Shown piece by piece: positions 1-6,970 of a DNA stretch of 8,664 nt. The stretch's first letter is position 1. Each line of letters opens with the position of its first letter. Both the position numbers and the translations under genes were made by a program. This stretch comes from Rubrobacter sp. (lineage in GTDB: Bacteria; Actinomycetota; Rubrobacteria; Rubrobacterales; Rubrobacteraceae): contig JADDPU010000065.1 of the NCBI GenBank assembly GCA_016781725.1, forward strand, positions 1-8,664, given 5' to 3'. The notes beneath the pieces are model-generated. The model saw only the letters and a program-made list of their open reading frames with translations, had not been told where the DNA came from and searched no databases.

Positions 1-294
1 CTCGAGGAGCCGATCCGGCAGATCGCGCGCAACGCCGGCGCCGACGGCTCCATCGTCGTGGGAAGGGTCAGGGACCGGGGCGGCTCCATCGGCTTCAACG
101 CCTTGAGCGGCGAGTACGAAGATCTGGTGGCGGCGGGCGTGATCGACCCGGCCATGGTCACCCGCTCGGCGCTGCAGAACGCCGCCTCCATAGGCTCCCT
201 CATCGTGACCACCGAGGTCGTGGTGGCCGAGCCCCCAGCGGGTCTCGGCGCGGCGGCGGTAACCAGGGCCGGCATGAACATGGACCTCTTGTAG
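1..294 (+). CDS. groEL: Chaperonin GroEL, C-terminal part (5' end outside window)
   Basis: The first 97 codons seen are the end of a GroEL (Hsp60) subunit; the frame is already open at base 1. GroEL forms a cytosolic double-ring ATPase that encloses unfolded proteins together with GroES. The diagnostic stretch is the equatorial-domain C-terminus: 'EEPIRQIARNAG' near the start, then 'GFNALSGEYEDLVAAGVIDP', then 'VTRSALQNAASIGSLIVTTE', which match the E. coli segments 'APLRQIVLNCG', 'YNAATEEYGNMIDMGILDP' and '[20 protein letters not shown]'. The tail is short ('AGMNMDLL' at the very end) and lacks the repeated Gly-Gly-Met cavity tail of E. coli GroEL. The His-rich tail found in some actinobacterial GroEL1 proteins is absent too. 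An internal GTG at 58 is in frame but is not a real start. The stop is TAG at 292-294. Whether groES lies upstream cannot be seen. The family call is very secure; the paralogue number is not. Confidence 0.96.
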   Translation, partial: LEEPIRQIARNAGADGSIVVGRVRDRGGSIGFNALSGEYEDLVAAGVIDPAMVTRSALQNAASIGSLIVTTEVVVAEPPAGLGAAAVTRAGMNMDLL

Positions 295-640
295 AGCGGT
301 TGGAGTCAGGGAGGCGCAGTGCGGGGACGACGCGGAGATGACCAACGGGCCAAGAGCGCGCCACCCGTCTGGCACCCTGAAGGAGGCACCAGACCCGAAG
401 AGCGACCTGGCGGCTTTCGGCCTGCCCAGGAGGCTGGCATCCGTCCCGACGGCGGGCAAGCACCGGCGCAGCTACGATCCGCTCTCGCCCGCCGTCAACC
501 ACGAGCGTGAGGTGCAGTGCGCGAAGCCCAGCCGGGGTGGTCCGGGTAACGTTCCATCCACGTTCGGCCGTCTAACGAGAACTCGGCGCCTGCGCAGCAG
601 CAGAAGGTCCGAGTCCTTACCCAACCTGTGAGCTAACGCG
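295..640. other. Intergenic gap between groEL and pyruvate carboxylase
   Basis: These 346 bases contain no gene I can support. A reading frame of 97 codons from 338 is open but has no family resemblance, and its first half is low-complexity Pro/Arg/Ala text typical of chance frames in GC-rich DNA. One imperfect hairpin is visible: GTCTGG at 367-372 pairs with CCAGAC at 389-394, with an inner CC/GG pair. It has no T-tract, so it is at best a weak termination or leader structure for groEL or pyc. I do not see a convincing -35/-10 pair, although the length of the gap suggests that the pyc promoter lies here. Confidence 0.5.
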
Positions 641-3600
641 ATGCTGAAGAAGGTTCTGGTCGCCAACCGCGGAGAGATCGCCATCCGGGCGTTCAGGGCG
701 GCCTACGAGCTCGGCATCCGGACGGTCGCGATCTACACCCCCGAAGATCGGGGTTCCCTCCACCGGCAAAAGGCGGACGAGGCCTACGAGATCGGCGAGG
801 TAGGCCACCCGGTGCGGGCCTACCTGAACATCGAGACGCTCGTCGACACCGCGAAGCGGGTCGGGGCCGACGCCGTATACCCCGGCTATGGCTTCCTCTC
901 CGAGAGCGCGGCTTTCTCCCTGGCATGCGAGAAGGCCGGGCTCACGTTCATCGGCCCACCGCCCGCCGTGCTCTCGCTTACGGGGGACAAGATGAGCGCC
1001 CGCCGGGCCGCCGAGGAGGCGGGCATCCCCGTGCTGCGGGCCTCTGAGTCCGTCCGGGGTTACGAGGAGGCGGTGGCCGCGGCTGAAGATATAGGCTACC
1101 CGGTCTTCGTCAAGGCCGCCGGCGGGGGCGGGGGAAGGGGGCTCAGGCGGGTCGAGCGTCCCGAAGACCTCCCGGGTGCTGTAGAGACCGCGATCCGGGA
1201 GGCGCAGGGCGCGTTCGGCGACCCGACGGTCTTTCTCGAGCAGGCGGTCATCCGTCCGCGCCACATCGAGGTGCAGATACTTGCGGACGCCACAGGCGAG
1301 GTGATCCACCTGTTCGAGAGGGACTGTTCCGTCCAGCGGCGCCACCAGAAGGTGCTCGAGATCGCGCCTGCCCCCAACCTGGACCCCCGGCTGCGCGAGA
1401 GGCTCTGCGAGGACGCCGTCCGCTTCGGCCGCGCGGTCGGCTACCGCAACGCCGGCACCGTGGAGTTTCTCGTCGGGGAGGATGGGCGCTACACCTTTAT
1501 CGAGACGAACCCGCGCATCCAGGTGGAACACACCGTCACCGAGGAGACCACCGACGTCGACCTCGTCCACGCCCAGCTCAGGATCGCCGGCGGGGAGACG
1601 CTCTCTGATCTCGGTCTCGCCCAGGAGGGCATCCGCCAGCGAGGCGTGGCTTTGCAGTGCCGCGTCACCACGGAGGACCCGGCCCAGGGCTTCAGACCGG
1701 ACACGGGTAAGATCTCCGCCTACCGCTCGCCGGGCGGGGCCGGGATACGGCTGGACGGCGGTACCATTTACCCCGGGGCTGAGGTGAGCCCCTACTTCGA
1801 CTCGCTCCTGGTGAAGCTCACCACGCGTGGGGCGACTCTGGCGGCGGCCGCCCGCCGCGCGGGGCGCGCCCTGGCCGAGTTCCGGGTGCGCGGTGTCGCG
1901 ACCAACATGGTCTTTTTGAGGGCGGTGCTCGCCGACCCCGACTTCCTCGCGGGGCGCCTGAGCACGTCGTTCATCGACGAGAGGCCACACCTCACCGTCG
2001 CCGCCGCCGGGCGCGACCGCGCCAGCCGGCTCCTCGACCTTCTCGCCGAGTCGACCGTCAACCGCCCGCACGGACCGCCCCCCGCGGTCCCGGACCCCCG
2101 CACCAAGCTCCCGCCCCTGCCGGAGGGCGAACCGCCGCCCGGGTCCAGGCAGAGGCTACAAGAGCTCGGCCCGGAGGGCTTCGCCCGCTGGCTGCGCGAG
2201 AGCACCGCGCTCCAGGTTACCGACACCACGATGCGGGACGCCCACCAGTCGCTTCTCGCTACCAGGATGCGGACCTTCGACATGCTCGCGGTCGCCCCAC
2301 ACATCGCGCGCACGTTGCCCGGGCTGTTCTCGGCGGAGGTATGGGGCGGAGCTACCTTCGACGTCGCCCTGCGCTTCTTGCACGAGGACCCCTGGGAGCG
2401 GCTCGCCCGTCTCAGGGAGGTCCTGCCCAACGTCTGTTTGCAGATGCTCTTGCGCGGCCAGAACGTGGTCGGCTACACCACCTACCCGCCAGATGTAGTG
2501 GCCGCCTTCGTGCAGGAAGCGCACGCGGCGGGCCTCGACATCTTCCGCATCTTCGACGCCAACAACGACGTGGATCGGATGCGCCCCGCCATCGAGGCGG
2601 CCTTGGAGGCGGGGGCCCTGGCCGAGGGCGCGCTCTGCTACACGGGCGACCTCTGCGACCCGAAAGAGGATTTCTACAACCTGGATTACTACCTCCGCCT
2701 CGCCGAGGAGTTGGTGCAAGCCGGCGTGCACGTGTTGTGTATAAAGGACATGGCGGGCCTCGTGCGCGCCCCGGCCGCGCGAGCCCTCATCGGCGCCCTG
2801 AGGCGGGAGTTCGACCTCCCGGTGCACCTGCACACCCACGACACCGGCGGCGGCCAGCTCGCGACCTACCTTGCGGCGGTCGAAGCCGGCGTCGACGCTG
2901 TGGACGGGGCCGCCGCCCCCATGTCGGGCATGACCAGCCAGCCGTCCCTGGCCGCCATCGTCGCGGCGACGGACCACACAGGGCGCGAGACGGGCCTCTC
3001 CCTCGACTCTTTGGGGGATCTCGAGCCCTACTGGGAGGCGGTGAGAAGGTTGTACGCTCCTTTCGAATCCGGGCTGCGCTCCCCGACGGGCACCGTCTAC
3101 CACCACGAGATACCGGGCGGCCAGCTCTCCAACCTCAGGCAGCAGGCTATAGCCCTCGGGCTCGCCGGGCGCTTCGAAGAGATAGAGCGCCTCTACGCCC
3201 GCTGCGACGAGCTGCTTGGCGGGCTGGTGAAGGTGACGCCCACGAGCAAGGTGGTCGGCGACCTCGCCCTGTATCTGCTCTCTGCGGGGATAGACCCCGA
3301 CGACCTCAGGTCCGATCCCGGGGCGTACGATCTGCCTGACAGCGTCGTGGGCTTTTTGCGCGGCGAGCTCGGCGCGCCGCCGCGAGGATGGCCCGAGCCG
3401 TTCCGCTCCCAGGCACTCGTCGGGCGTGAGGAGCCGCAGGCCGACGGGCGCGTCTTGGAGGCAGGCATGCCGGCGCCAACAGGCGAAGAGCGCACGGCGC
3501 ACCTGAACCGCCTCATGCTCCCCGGGCCCGCCGCGGAGAGGACGGCGGCCGAGGAACGCTTCGGGGACGTCTCGGTCGTCCCGACCAAGGCGTTCCTCTA

Positions 3601-4021
3601 CGGGTTGGAGACGGGCGAGGAGGTGGCGGTCGATCTCGAGCCCGGGGTCCGGCTCTACGTCCGGCTAGAGGCGGTCACCGAGGCAGACGACCGGGGTATC
3701 CGGACGCTGCTGGTCCTGCTCAACGGACAGCAGCGCCCGATCGACGTCCTGGACCGCTCGCTCGAGCCCGAAGTCCAAGCCCGCGAGAAGGCGGACCCGA
3801 ACAACGACGCCCACATCGCCGCGCCAATGACCGGGGTCGTGACGCTCGCGGTCGGCGAAGGCGAGAGAGTTGGCGCGGGGCAGCAGATCGCGACCATAGA
3901 GGCGATGAAGATGGAATCGGCGATCAGGGCTCCGGCCGACGGCGCCGTCGGCCGGCTCGCCGTCCCGTCTGGCACGAAGGTCGAGCCGGGCGACCTCCTC
4001 GCCGTCCTCGAGCCCGGGTGA
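641..4021 (+). CDS. pyc: Pyruvate carboxylase (single-chain, biotin-dependent)
   Basis: Converts pyruvate, bicarbonate and ATP to oxaloacetate, the anaplerotic step that feeds the TCA cycle and gluconeogenesis; cytosolic. The 1126 residues are about the usual length of one-chain PCs. Residues 1-450 are biotin carboxylase: 'VLVANRGEIAIRAFRAAYEL' near the start, a glycine-rich ATP loop around K158-G167, and the catalytic row E288, N290, R292, Q294, E296, with the same numbering as E. coli AccC. Residues about 520-800 are the carboxyltransferase barrel: metal ligands D533 ('DTTMRDAHQS'), H731 and H733 ('HLHTHD'), and K702 in 'CIKDMAG', the lysine that is carbamylated in the family. A conserved carboxylase/tetramerisation region follows. 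The last ~70 residues are the biotin carrier domain with the biotinyl lysine K1090 in 'EAMKME'. The ATG at 641 is preceded by an in-frame TGA four codons upstream, so it is the first possible ATG; the ribosome binding site is weak. Two carboxyltransferase motifs look more like the oxaloacetate decarboxylase alpha subunit (see findings). Confidence 0.96.
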   Translation: MLKKVLVANRGEIAIRAFRAAYELGIRTVAIYTPEDRGSLHRQKADEAYEIGEVGHPVRAYLNIETLVDTAKRVGADAVYPGYGFLSESAAFSLACEKAGLTFIGPPPAVLSLTGDKMSARRAAEEAGIPVLRASESVRGYEEAVAAAEDIGYPVFVKAAGGGGGRGLRRVERPEDLPGAVETAIREAQGAFGDPTVFLEQAVIRPRHIEVQILADATGEVIHLFERDCSVQRRHQKVLEIAPAPNLDPRLRERLCEDAVRFGRAVGYRNAGTVEFLVGEDGRYTFIETNPRIQVEHTVTEETTDVDLVHAQLRIAGGETLSDLGLAQEGIRQRGVALQCRVTTEDPAQGFRPDTGKISAYRSPGGAGIRLDGGTIYPGAEVSPYFDSLLVKLTTRGATLAAAARRAGRALAEFRVRGVATNMVFLRAVLADPDFLAGRLSTSFIDERPHLTVAAAGRDRASRLLDLLAESTVNRPHGPPPAVPDPRTKLPPLPEGEPPPGSRQRLQELGPEGFARWLRESTALQVTDTTMRDAHQSLLATRMRTFDMLAVAPHIARTLPGLFSAEVWGGATFDVALRFLHEDPWERLARLREVLPNVCLQMLLRGQNVVGYTTYPPDVVAAFVQEAHAAGLDIFRIFDANNDVDRMRPAIEAALEAGALAEGALCYTGDLCDPKEDFYNLDYYLRLAEELVQAGVHVLCIKDMAGLVRAPAARALIGALRREFDLPVHLHTHDTGGGQLATYLAAVEAGVDAVDGAAAPMSGMTSQPSLAAIVAATDHTGRETGLSLDSLGDLEPYWEAVRRLYAPFESGLRSPTGTVYHHEIPGGQLSNLRQQAIALGLAGRFEEIERLYARCDELLGGLVKVTPTSKVVGDLALYLLSAGIDPDDLRSDPGAYDLPDSVVGFLRGELGAPPRGWPEPFRSQALVGREEPQADGRVLEAGMPAPTGEERTAHLNRLMLPGPAAERTAAEERFGDVSVVPTKAFLYGLETGEEVAVDLEPGVRLYVRLEAVTEADDRGIRTLLVLLNGQQRPIDVLDRSLEPEVQAREKADPNNDAHIAAPMTGVVTLAVGEGERVGAGQQIATIEAMKMESAIRAPADGAVGRLAVPSGTKVEPGDLLAVLEPG

Positions 4022-4045
4022 ACCTCGCGCTCGCGGCATAGCTTG

Positions 4046-4066
4046 GCAGCATCGGAGGAGTGCTGC
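4046..4066 (+). promoter_or_regulatory. Intercistronic hairpin before the aldehyde dehydrogenase
   Basis: GCAGCA at 4046-4051 pairs perfectly with TGCTGC at 4061-4066 around a nine-base loop that contains GGAGGAG. The stem ends one base before the Shine-Dalgarno sequence of the next gene. There is no T-tract, so it is not a standard terminator. It could mark an RNA processing site or modulate translation of the downstream gene; that role is inferred. A six-base stem can also occur by chance in DNA this GC-rich. Confidence 0.4.
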
Positions 4067-4067
4067 G

Positions 4068-4074
4068 AAAGGAG
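4068..4074 (+). promoter_or_regulatory. Ribosome binding site that fixes the aldehyde dehydrogenase start
   Basis: AAAGGAG lies seven bases upstream of the ATG at 4082, a textbook spacing. This rules out the in-frame TTG at 4043, which would give a longer protein but has no such site. It also rules out the out-of-frame ATG at 4077, which is only two bases from the site. Confidence 0.8.
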
Positions 4075-4081
4075 AAATGGG

Positions 4082-5602
4082 ATGCAGACACGACCAGACG
4101 AGGCGCACGAGGAGACTGGCGGGATCCGCAACTATAAGATGCTCGTCGGCGGCGAATGGGTGGACGCCCGCTCCGAAAAGACCTTCGAGAGCGTCAATCC
4201 CTACACCGGCAGAGTGTGGGCCACCGCGCCCGAGGCCGGTGAGGAGGATGTGGATCGGGCGGTGCGGGCCGCCCGCGAGGCCTTCGACGAGGGACCGTGG
4301 GGTAAGATGACAGGCACCGAGAGGGCACGCCTCCTGCGCCGCCTGGCCGAGTTGATCGCCGAGAACGCCGACCTCATCGCCCGGGTCGAGAGTACGGACA
4401 ACGGCAAGCTGATCAAAGAGATGGGCGGGCAGATGAAGGCCCTGCCGGAATGGTACTACTACTTCGCCGGGGCCGCCGACAAGATACACGGCGAGACCAT
4501 CCCCTCAGACAAGCCGAATTTCCTCCTCTACACGAGGAGGGAGCCCATCGGGGTGGTGGGCGCGATCGTGCCGTGGAACTCCCCCGTTCTGTTGCTCACT
4601 TGGAAGCTTGCCCCGGCGCTGGCCGCCGGCTGTACCGTCGTCGCGAAGCCCGCCGAGCAGACGCCGGCCTCGGTTCTGGAGTTCGCCGGGCTCTTCGAGG
4701 AGGCGGGCTTCCCGCCCGGAGTCTTCAACGTGGTGACCGGCGACGGTCCGACCGCGGGCCGGGCCTTGGTGCGCCACCCTGGTGTAGACAAGGTGGCCTT
4801 CACCGGTTCCACGCAGACCGGCATAGCTGTCATGAAGGACGCCGCCGACCACCTCGCCAAGGTCTCCCTGGAGCTCGGTGGCAAGTCACCCCAGATCGTC
4901 TTTGACGACGCCGACTTAGAGGCCTCCAACAACGGCGTGGTCGCCGGCATCTTTGCCGCCGCCGGTCAGACCTGCATGGCGGGCTCGCGCCTCTTCGTTC
5001 AGCAAAAGGCGCACGACGAGCTGGTCGGGCGGCTCTCCGAGAGGGCCGAGGCTATCAAGCTGGGCGACCCGTTCGGGACGGAGACCGAGATGGGGCCGGT
5101 CGCCTTCAAGGAGCACCTAGAGAAGGTACAGGATGCCATCCGCGCGGGCCAGGACGAGGGCGCCGAGCTGATCTGCGGTGGCAACCGTCCGGAAGCGCCC
5201 GAGCTCAGAGACGGCTACTTTATCGAGCCCACCATCTTCACTGGGGTCGACAACGGCATGCGGATCGCGCGTGAAGAGATCTTCGGTCCGGTGCTCTCGG
5301 TCATCCCCTTCGAGGACGAAGAGGAGCTCATCGAGCAGGCCAATGGCACGCGCTTCGGGCTGGCCGCCGGTGTGTGGACCAAAGACATCCGGAGGGCTCA
5401 CCGGGTTGCGCACGCCCTGAGGGCGGGCACGGTTTGGGTCAACTCCTACCGCACCGTCTCGTTCAACGCACCGTTCGGGGGCTACAAGATGAGCGGGCTC
5501 GGCCGGGAGAACGGGCTGGAATCCGTAAACGAATACACCCAGGTCAAGTCCGTCTGGGTGGAGCTCTCCGGTCAGACCCGGGATCCCTTCGTGCTCGGGT
5601 AG
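4082..5602 (+). CDS. NAD-dependent aldehyde dehydrogenase
   Basis: A complete 506-residue member of the ALDH superfamily, the usual length for soluble tetrameric enzymes that oxidise aldehydes to carboxylic acids with NAD(P)+. The catalytic set is intact: N166 in 'IVPWNSP' holds the thiohemiacetal oxygen, E264 in 'LELGGKSP' is the general base, C298 in 'AGQTCMAGSR' is the nucleophile, and E399 in 'EEIFGPV' contacts the nicotinamide ribose. The cofactor-binding 'KPAEQTPAS' (K189, E192) has the acidic residue that in the family favours NAD+ over NADP+. 'FTGSTQTG' is the Rossmann glycine turn. The C-terminal 'FGGYKMSGLGRENG' is typical of betaine-, gamma-aminobutyraldehyde- and phenylacetaldehyde-type ALDHs, but the substrate cannot be read from sequence. 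The gene starts 60 bases after pyc on the same strand without a clear terminator between, so co-transcription is likely. A shared pathway with pyc is not obvious. Confidence 0.93.
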   Translation: MQTRPDEAHEETGGIRNYKMLVGGEWVDARSEKTFESVNPYTGRVWATAPEAGEEDVDRAVRAAREAFDEGPWGKMTGTERARLLRRLAELIAENADLIARVESTDNGKLIKEMGGQMKALPEWYYYFAGAADKIHGETIPSDKPNFLLYTRREPIGVVGAIVPWNSPVLLLTWKLAPALAAGCTVVAKPAEQTPASVLEFAGLFEEAGFPPGVFNVVTGDGPTAGRALVRHPGVDKVAFTGSTQTGIAVMKDAADHLAKVSLELGGKSPQIVFDDADLEASNNGVVAGIFAAAGQTCMAGSRLFVQQKAHDELVGRLSERAEAIKLGDPFGTETEMGPVAFKEHLEKVQDAIRAGQDEGAELICGGNRPEAPELRDGYFIEPTIFTGVDNGMRIAREEIFGPVLSVIPFEDEEELIEQANGTRFGLAAGVWTKDIRRAHRVAHALRAGTVWVNSYRTVSFNAPFGGYKMSGLGRENGLESVNEYTQVKSVWVELSGQTRDPFVLG

Positions 5603-5885
5603 CATCGCCGGGAACGGCGTGACTCGGCCGCTACCCGGTCGCGCTGCGGGTCTCCGAGTTCCAATGATAGGGGTGGCTTCCCGGGGTTCCCGTTCGACGG
5701 CGACCCGGAAGGGATGATCGGACCCACCTTGCGCCTGCGAAACGCCGACGCACCTACCTACTCCCCGGGCGTGTACGGGGTTCGCGGGAGCGGCTCACGG
5801 GAAGGCTTTGGCGTCCTCTCCGCCACTTCCCATCCGCTCGATGCTTTCGCGGATGCTCTCGATGAGCGGTAGTCCCTCTATGATC
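5603..5885. other. Gap between convergent ALDH and GST genes
   Basis: Two convergent genes end here, so terminators are expected. Only weak dyads are seen: CTCGG with ACCCG (about 5622-5636) facing CGGGT with CCGAG (about 5646-5657), and CTTCCCGG near 5677 facing CCGGAAG near 5706; neither has a T-run. On the minus strand a 29-codon open stretch (5884-5795) directly after the GST stop reads like true protein (see findings). On the plus strand a 52-codon frame from ATG 5714 to TAG 5872 has fairly high GC at third positions but no properly spaced ribosome binding site and no recognisable family. I see no secure gene. Confidence 0.5.
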
Positions 5886-6491
5886 CTAACCGGGCGGCGG
5901 TACGTACCCCGGCAGGGCGGCGATCCGCTCCAGCCAGGCCCGCACCGTCGGGAAGCCACCTAGGTCGTAGCCGCCCTCCGCACAGAGACGCGGGTACGCG
6001 TAGAGGGCAATGTCCGCGATCGTGGGGTCCCCCCCGACGAAAAACTCGCGCCCGCCCAGATGCCGTTCCATTACCCCGAGGGCCCTGTAGCCTCCCTCGA
6101 AGAGTTGCTCCAGCTCGGCCCTTCTTTGGGCGGTGATCTCCACACCCCCCATGCGCCACAGGCGGGGCCGGGAGAGGTAGAGTAGGAGGCTGTACTGCTC
6201 GAAGAATATCCAGCGCAAGACCTGCGCCCGCTCCGCTTTCTCCTCGGGGAGGTAGGGGGTGCCCTCGGCCAGGTAGTAGAGGATCGCCCCGGACTCCGGG
6301 AGCATCGTCCCGTCCTCAAGCTCCAAGACCGGGACCTTGCCGTCCGGGTTGACGCTCTGCAGGAACCCCGGCGCATGGGTCTCGCCGCCCCTGGTGTCGT
6401 AGTCGATCACCTCGCACCTGCTTCCCAGAAGTCCCAGGAGCAGTCTGACCTTGTAGCTGTTGCCCGATCTCGGGGCGGAGTGCAAACGCAT
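5886..6491 (-). CDS. Glutathione S-transferase-like protein
   Basis: A 201-residue two-domain GST-fold protein. The N-terminal thioredoxin-like domain (about residues 1-80) begins with 'PRSGNSYKVRLLL', placing Ser9/Asn11 where bacterial beta- and Nu-like GSTs have their thiol-stabilising residue. It contains the cis-proline P54 in 'GKVPVL' and the glutamate-serine pair E66-S67 in 'PESGAILYYL' that in the family binds the gamma-glutamyl end of glutathione. The helical C-terminal domain follows (about 90-201), with 'GGDPTIADIALYAY', the N-capping-box region characteristic of GSTs. The ATG at 6491 has a good ribosome binding site six bases upstream. Actinobacteria often make mycothiol or other thiols instead of glutathione, so the true thiol partner and substrate are unknown. 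The stop falls right after 'LPGYVPPPG', which is near a normal GST end, but a neighbouring frame stays coding-like beyond it, so the native C-terminus could be longer. Confidence 0.88.
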   Translation of the reverse strand: MRLHSAPRSGNSYKVRLLLGLLGSRCEVIDYDTRGGETHAPGFLQSVNPDGKVPVLELEDGTMLPESGAILYYLAEGTPYLPEEKAERAQVLRWIFFEQYSLLLYLSRPRLWRMGGVEITAQRRAELEQLFEGGYRALGVMERHLGGREFFVGGDPTIADIALYAYPRLCAEGGYDLGGFPTVRAWLERIAALPGYVPPPG

Positions 6492-6497
6492 CGAGTC

Positions 6498-6504
6498 TCA
6501 CCTC
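6498..6504 (-). promoter_or_regulatory. Ribosome binding site of the GST gene
   Basis: On the minus strand GAGGTGA lies six bases before the ATG at 6491. It is a close match to the anti-Shine-Dalgarno complement and supports this start. Confidence 0.75.
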
Positions 6505-6517
6505 GCTTCGTGGTGAA

Positions 6518-6530
6518 CGGCTGAGAGCCG
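6518..6530 (-). promoter_or_regulatory. Small hairpin in the GST leader
   Basis: CGGCT and AGCCG form a five-base stem with a three-base loop, 14 bases upstream of the GST ribosome binding site. A second tight stem lies further up: AGGCCC at 6563-6568 with GGGCCT at 6572-6577 around a three-base loop. Neither is followed by a T-run. They may shape the 5' leader of the GST transcript, or be chance structures in GC-rich DNA. I see no clear promoter for GST. Confidence 0.3.
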
Positions 6531-6633
6531 CCCCATTGTGCGTGGTGCGACCCTCGCTGGCAAGGCCCGTAGGGCCTCGAGAGGGGACAGCGTCGGCGTC
6601 GTCAACCTCTAGCGGTTAGCCCGAGCGCTGGGG

Positions 6634-6765
6634 ATGAGCCTATCGGAGCTGTTTGGCGAGATGGCGGGCCTGATGGAAGCCATCGGCATGGTCGCCGCCA
6701 ACCTGACCAGATGCTACCGCCGCGGCTCCCCAGACCAATACCAATCCTGCCAGACACGAATATGA
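6634..6765 (+). CDS. Small ORF of 43 residues, possible gene remnant
   Basis: I do not recognise this protein. The frame begins 'MSLSELFGEMAGLMEAIGM' and its first ~32 codons have strongly G/C-biased third positions, like the real genes here. That bias then falls off around base 6730, as expected where a coding frame has been broken. The first half could form an amphipathic helix rich in Met, Leu, Ala and Gly. The frame is open upstream to a TAG at 6610, and no properly spaced ribosome binding site precedes the ATG, only GGGG touching it. The likeliest reading is the surviving piece of a decayed gene; a true small protein is possible. A separate minus-strand frame (6903-6640) covers the same DNA. 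Confidence 0.3.
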   Translation: MSLSELFGEMAGLMEAIGMVAANLTRCYRRGSPDQYQSCQTRI

Positions 6766-6863
6766 CGCTCGACAACACGAAAAGAACACTGATGAACCGC
6801 GAAACACTCGAAGCACAACGTAGAGCAAGAAGAGGAGGGGCTCACAGACAAGGCCAACGATAA
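6762..6863 (+). CDS. Small basic ORF of 33 residues overlapping the previous one
   Basis: The ATG overlaps the TGA of the preceding 43-residue frame in an ATGA arrangement typical of translational coupling. The 33 residues are Arg-rich ('TLEAQRRARRGG' in the middle) and charged. Base composition here is clearly less GC-rich than in neighbouring genes and third positions show no GC bias, so this may be chance or decayed sequence. No family is recognised. Confidence 0.15.
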   Translation: MTLDNTKRTLMNRETLEAQRRARRGGAHRQGQR

Positions 6864-6927
6864 GTTGACCGGCGAGCAGCTTCCTGCCCGTCCTCTTACC
6901 CACCCAACTGCGTGCAAGGACCTTCTA

Positions 6928-6969
6928 CGCGGTTCGCCTAGAGATCAGCTTCTATCTAGGCGTTCCGCG
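6928..6969. repeat. Interrupted palindrome (dyad) just after the regulator gene
   Basis: A symmetric 42-base dyad: CGCGG (6928-6932), TT, CGCCTAGA (6935-6942), a 12-base centre with AGCT at its midpoint, TCTAGGCG (6955-6962), TT, CCGCG (6965-6969). The arms are perfect over 8 plus 5 base pairs with a TT/TT internal mismatch. It lies one base beyond the stop codon of the helix-turn-helix gene. As RNA it would fold into a strong stem that could end transcription, although no T-run follows on either strand. As DNA it could be a dimer-binding operator. Confidence 0.65.
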
Positions 6970-6970
6970 G

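Noticed and set aside
338..631. 97-codon frame in the groEL-pyc gap
   Set aside because: No ribosome binding site, no recognisable family and chance-like composition; the gap is better left unassigned.
617..2071. 484-codon open frame on the minus strand opposite pyc
   Set aside because: It is the antisense shadow of the biotin carboxylase domain; low-complexity Gly/Arg/Val/Asp text with no family motifs, expected opposite GC-rich coding DNA.
2341..3339. 332-codon plus-strand frame inside pyc
   Set aside because: Arg/Gly/Pro-rich out-of-frame reading of the carboxyltransferase region; the true frame carries all catalytic motifs.
2156..3502. 448-codon open frame on the minus strand opposite pyc
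   Set aside because: Also an antisense shadow, lying opposite the carboxyltransferase domain whose motifs are clear on the plus strand.
5714..5872. 52-codon plus-strand frame after the aldehyde dehydrogenase
   Set aside because: Third positions are fairly GC-rich, but the purine run touches the ATG instead of being spaced from it, and no family is recognised; it also overlaps the coding-like tail on the other strand.
6640..6903. 87-codon minus-strand frame with a hydrophobic stretch, downstream of the regulator
   Set aside because: The hydrophobic run could be a membrane segment, but it starts with GTG without a ribosome binding site, has weak third-position bias, and its second half is antisense to the better-biased 43-codon frame.
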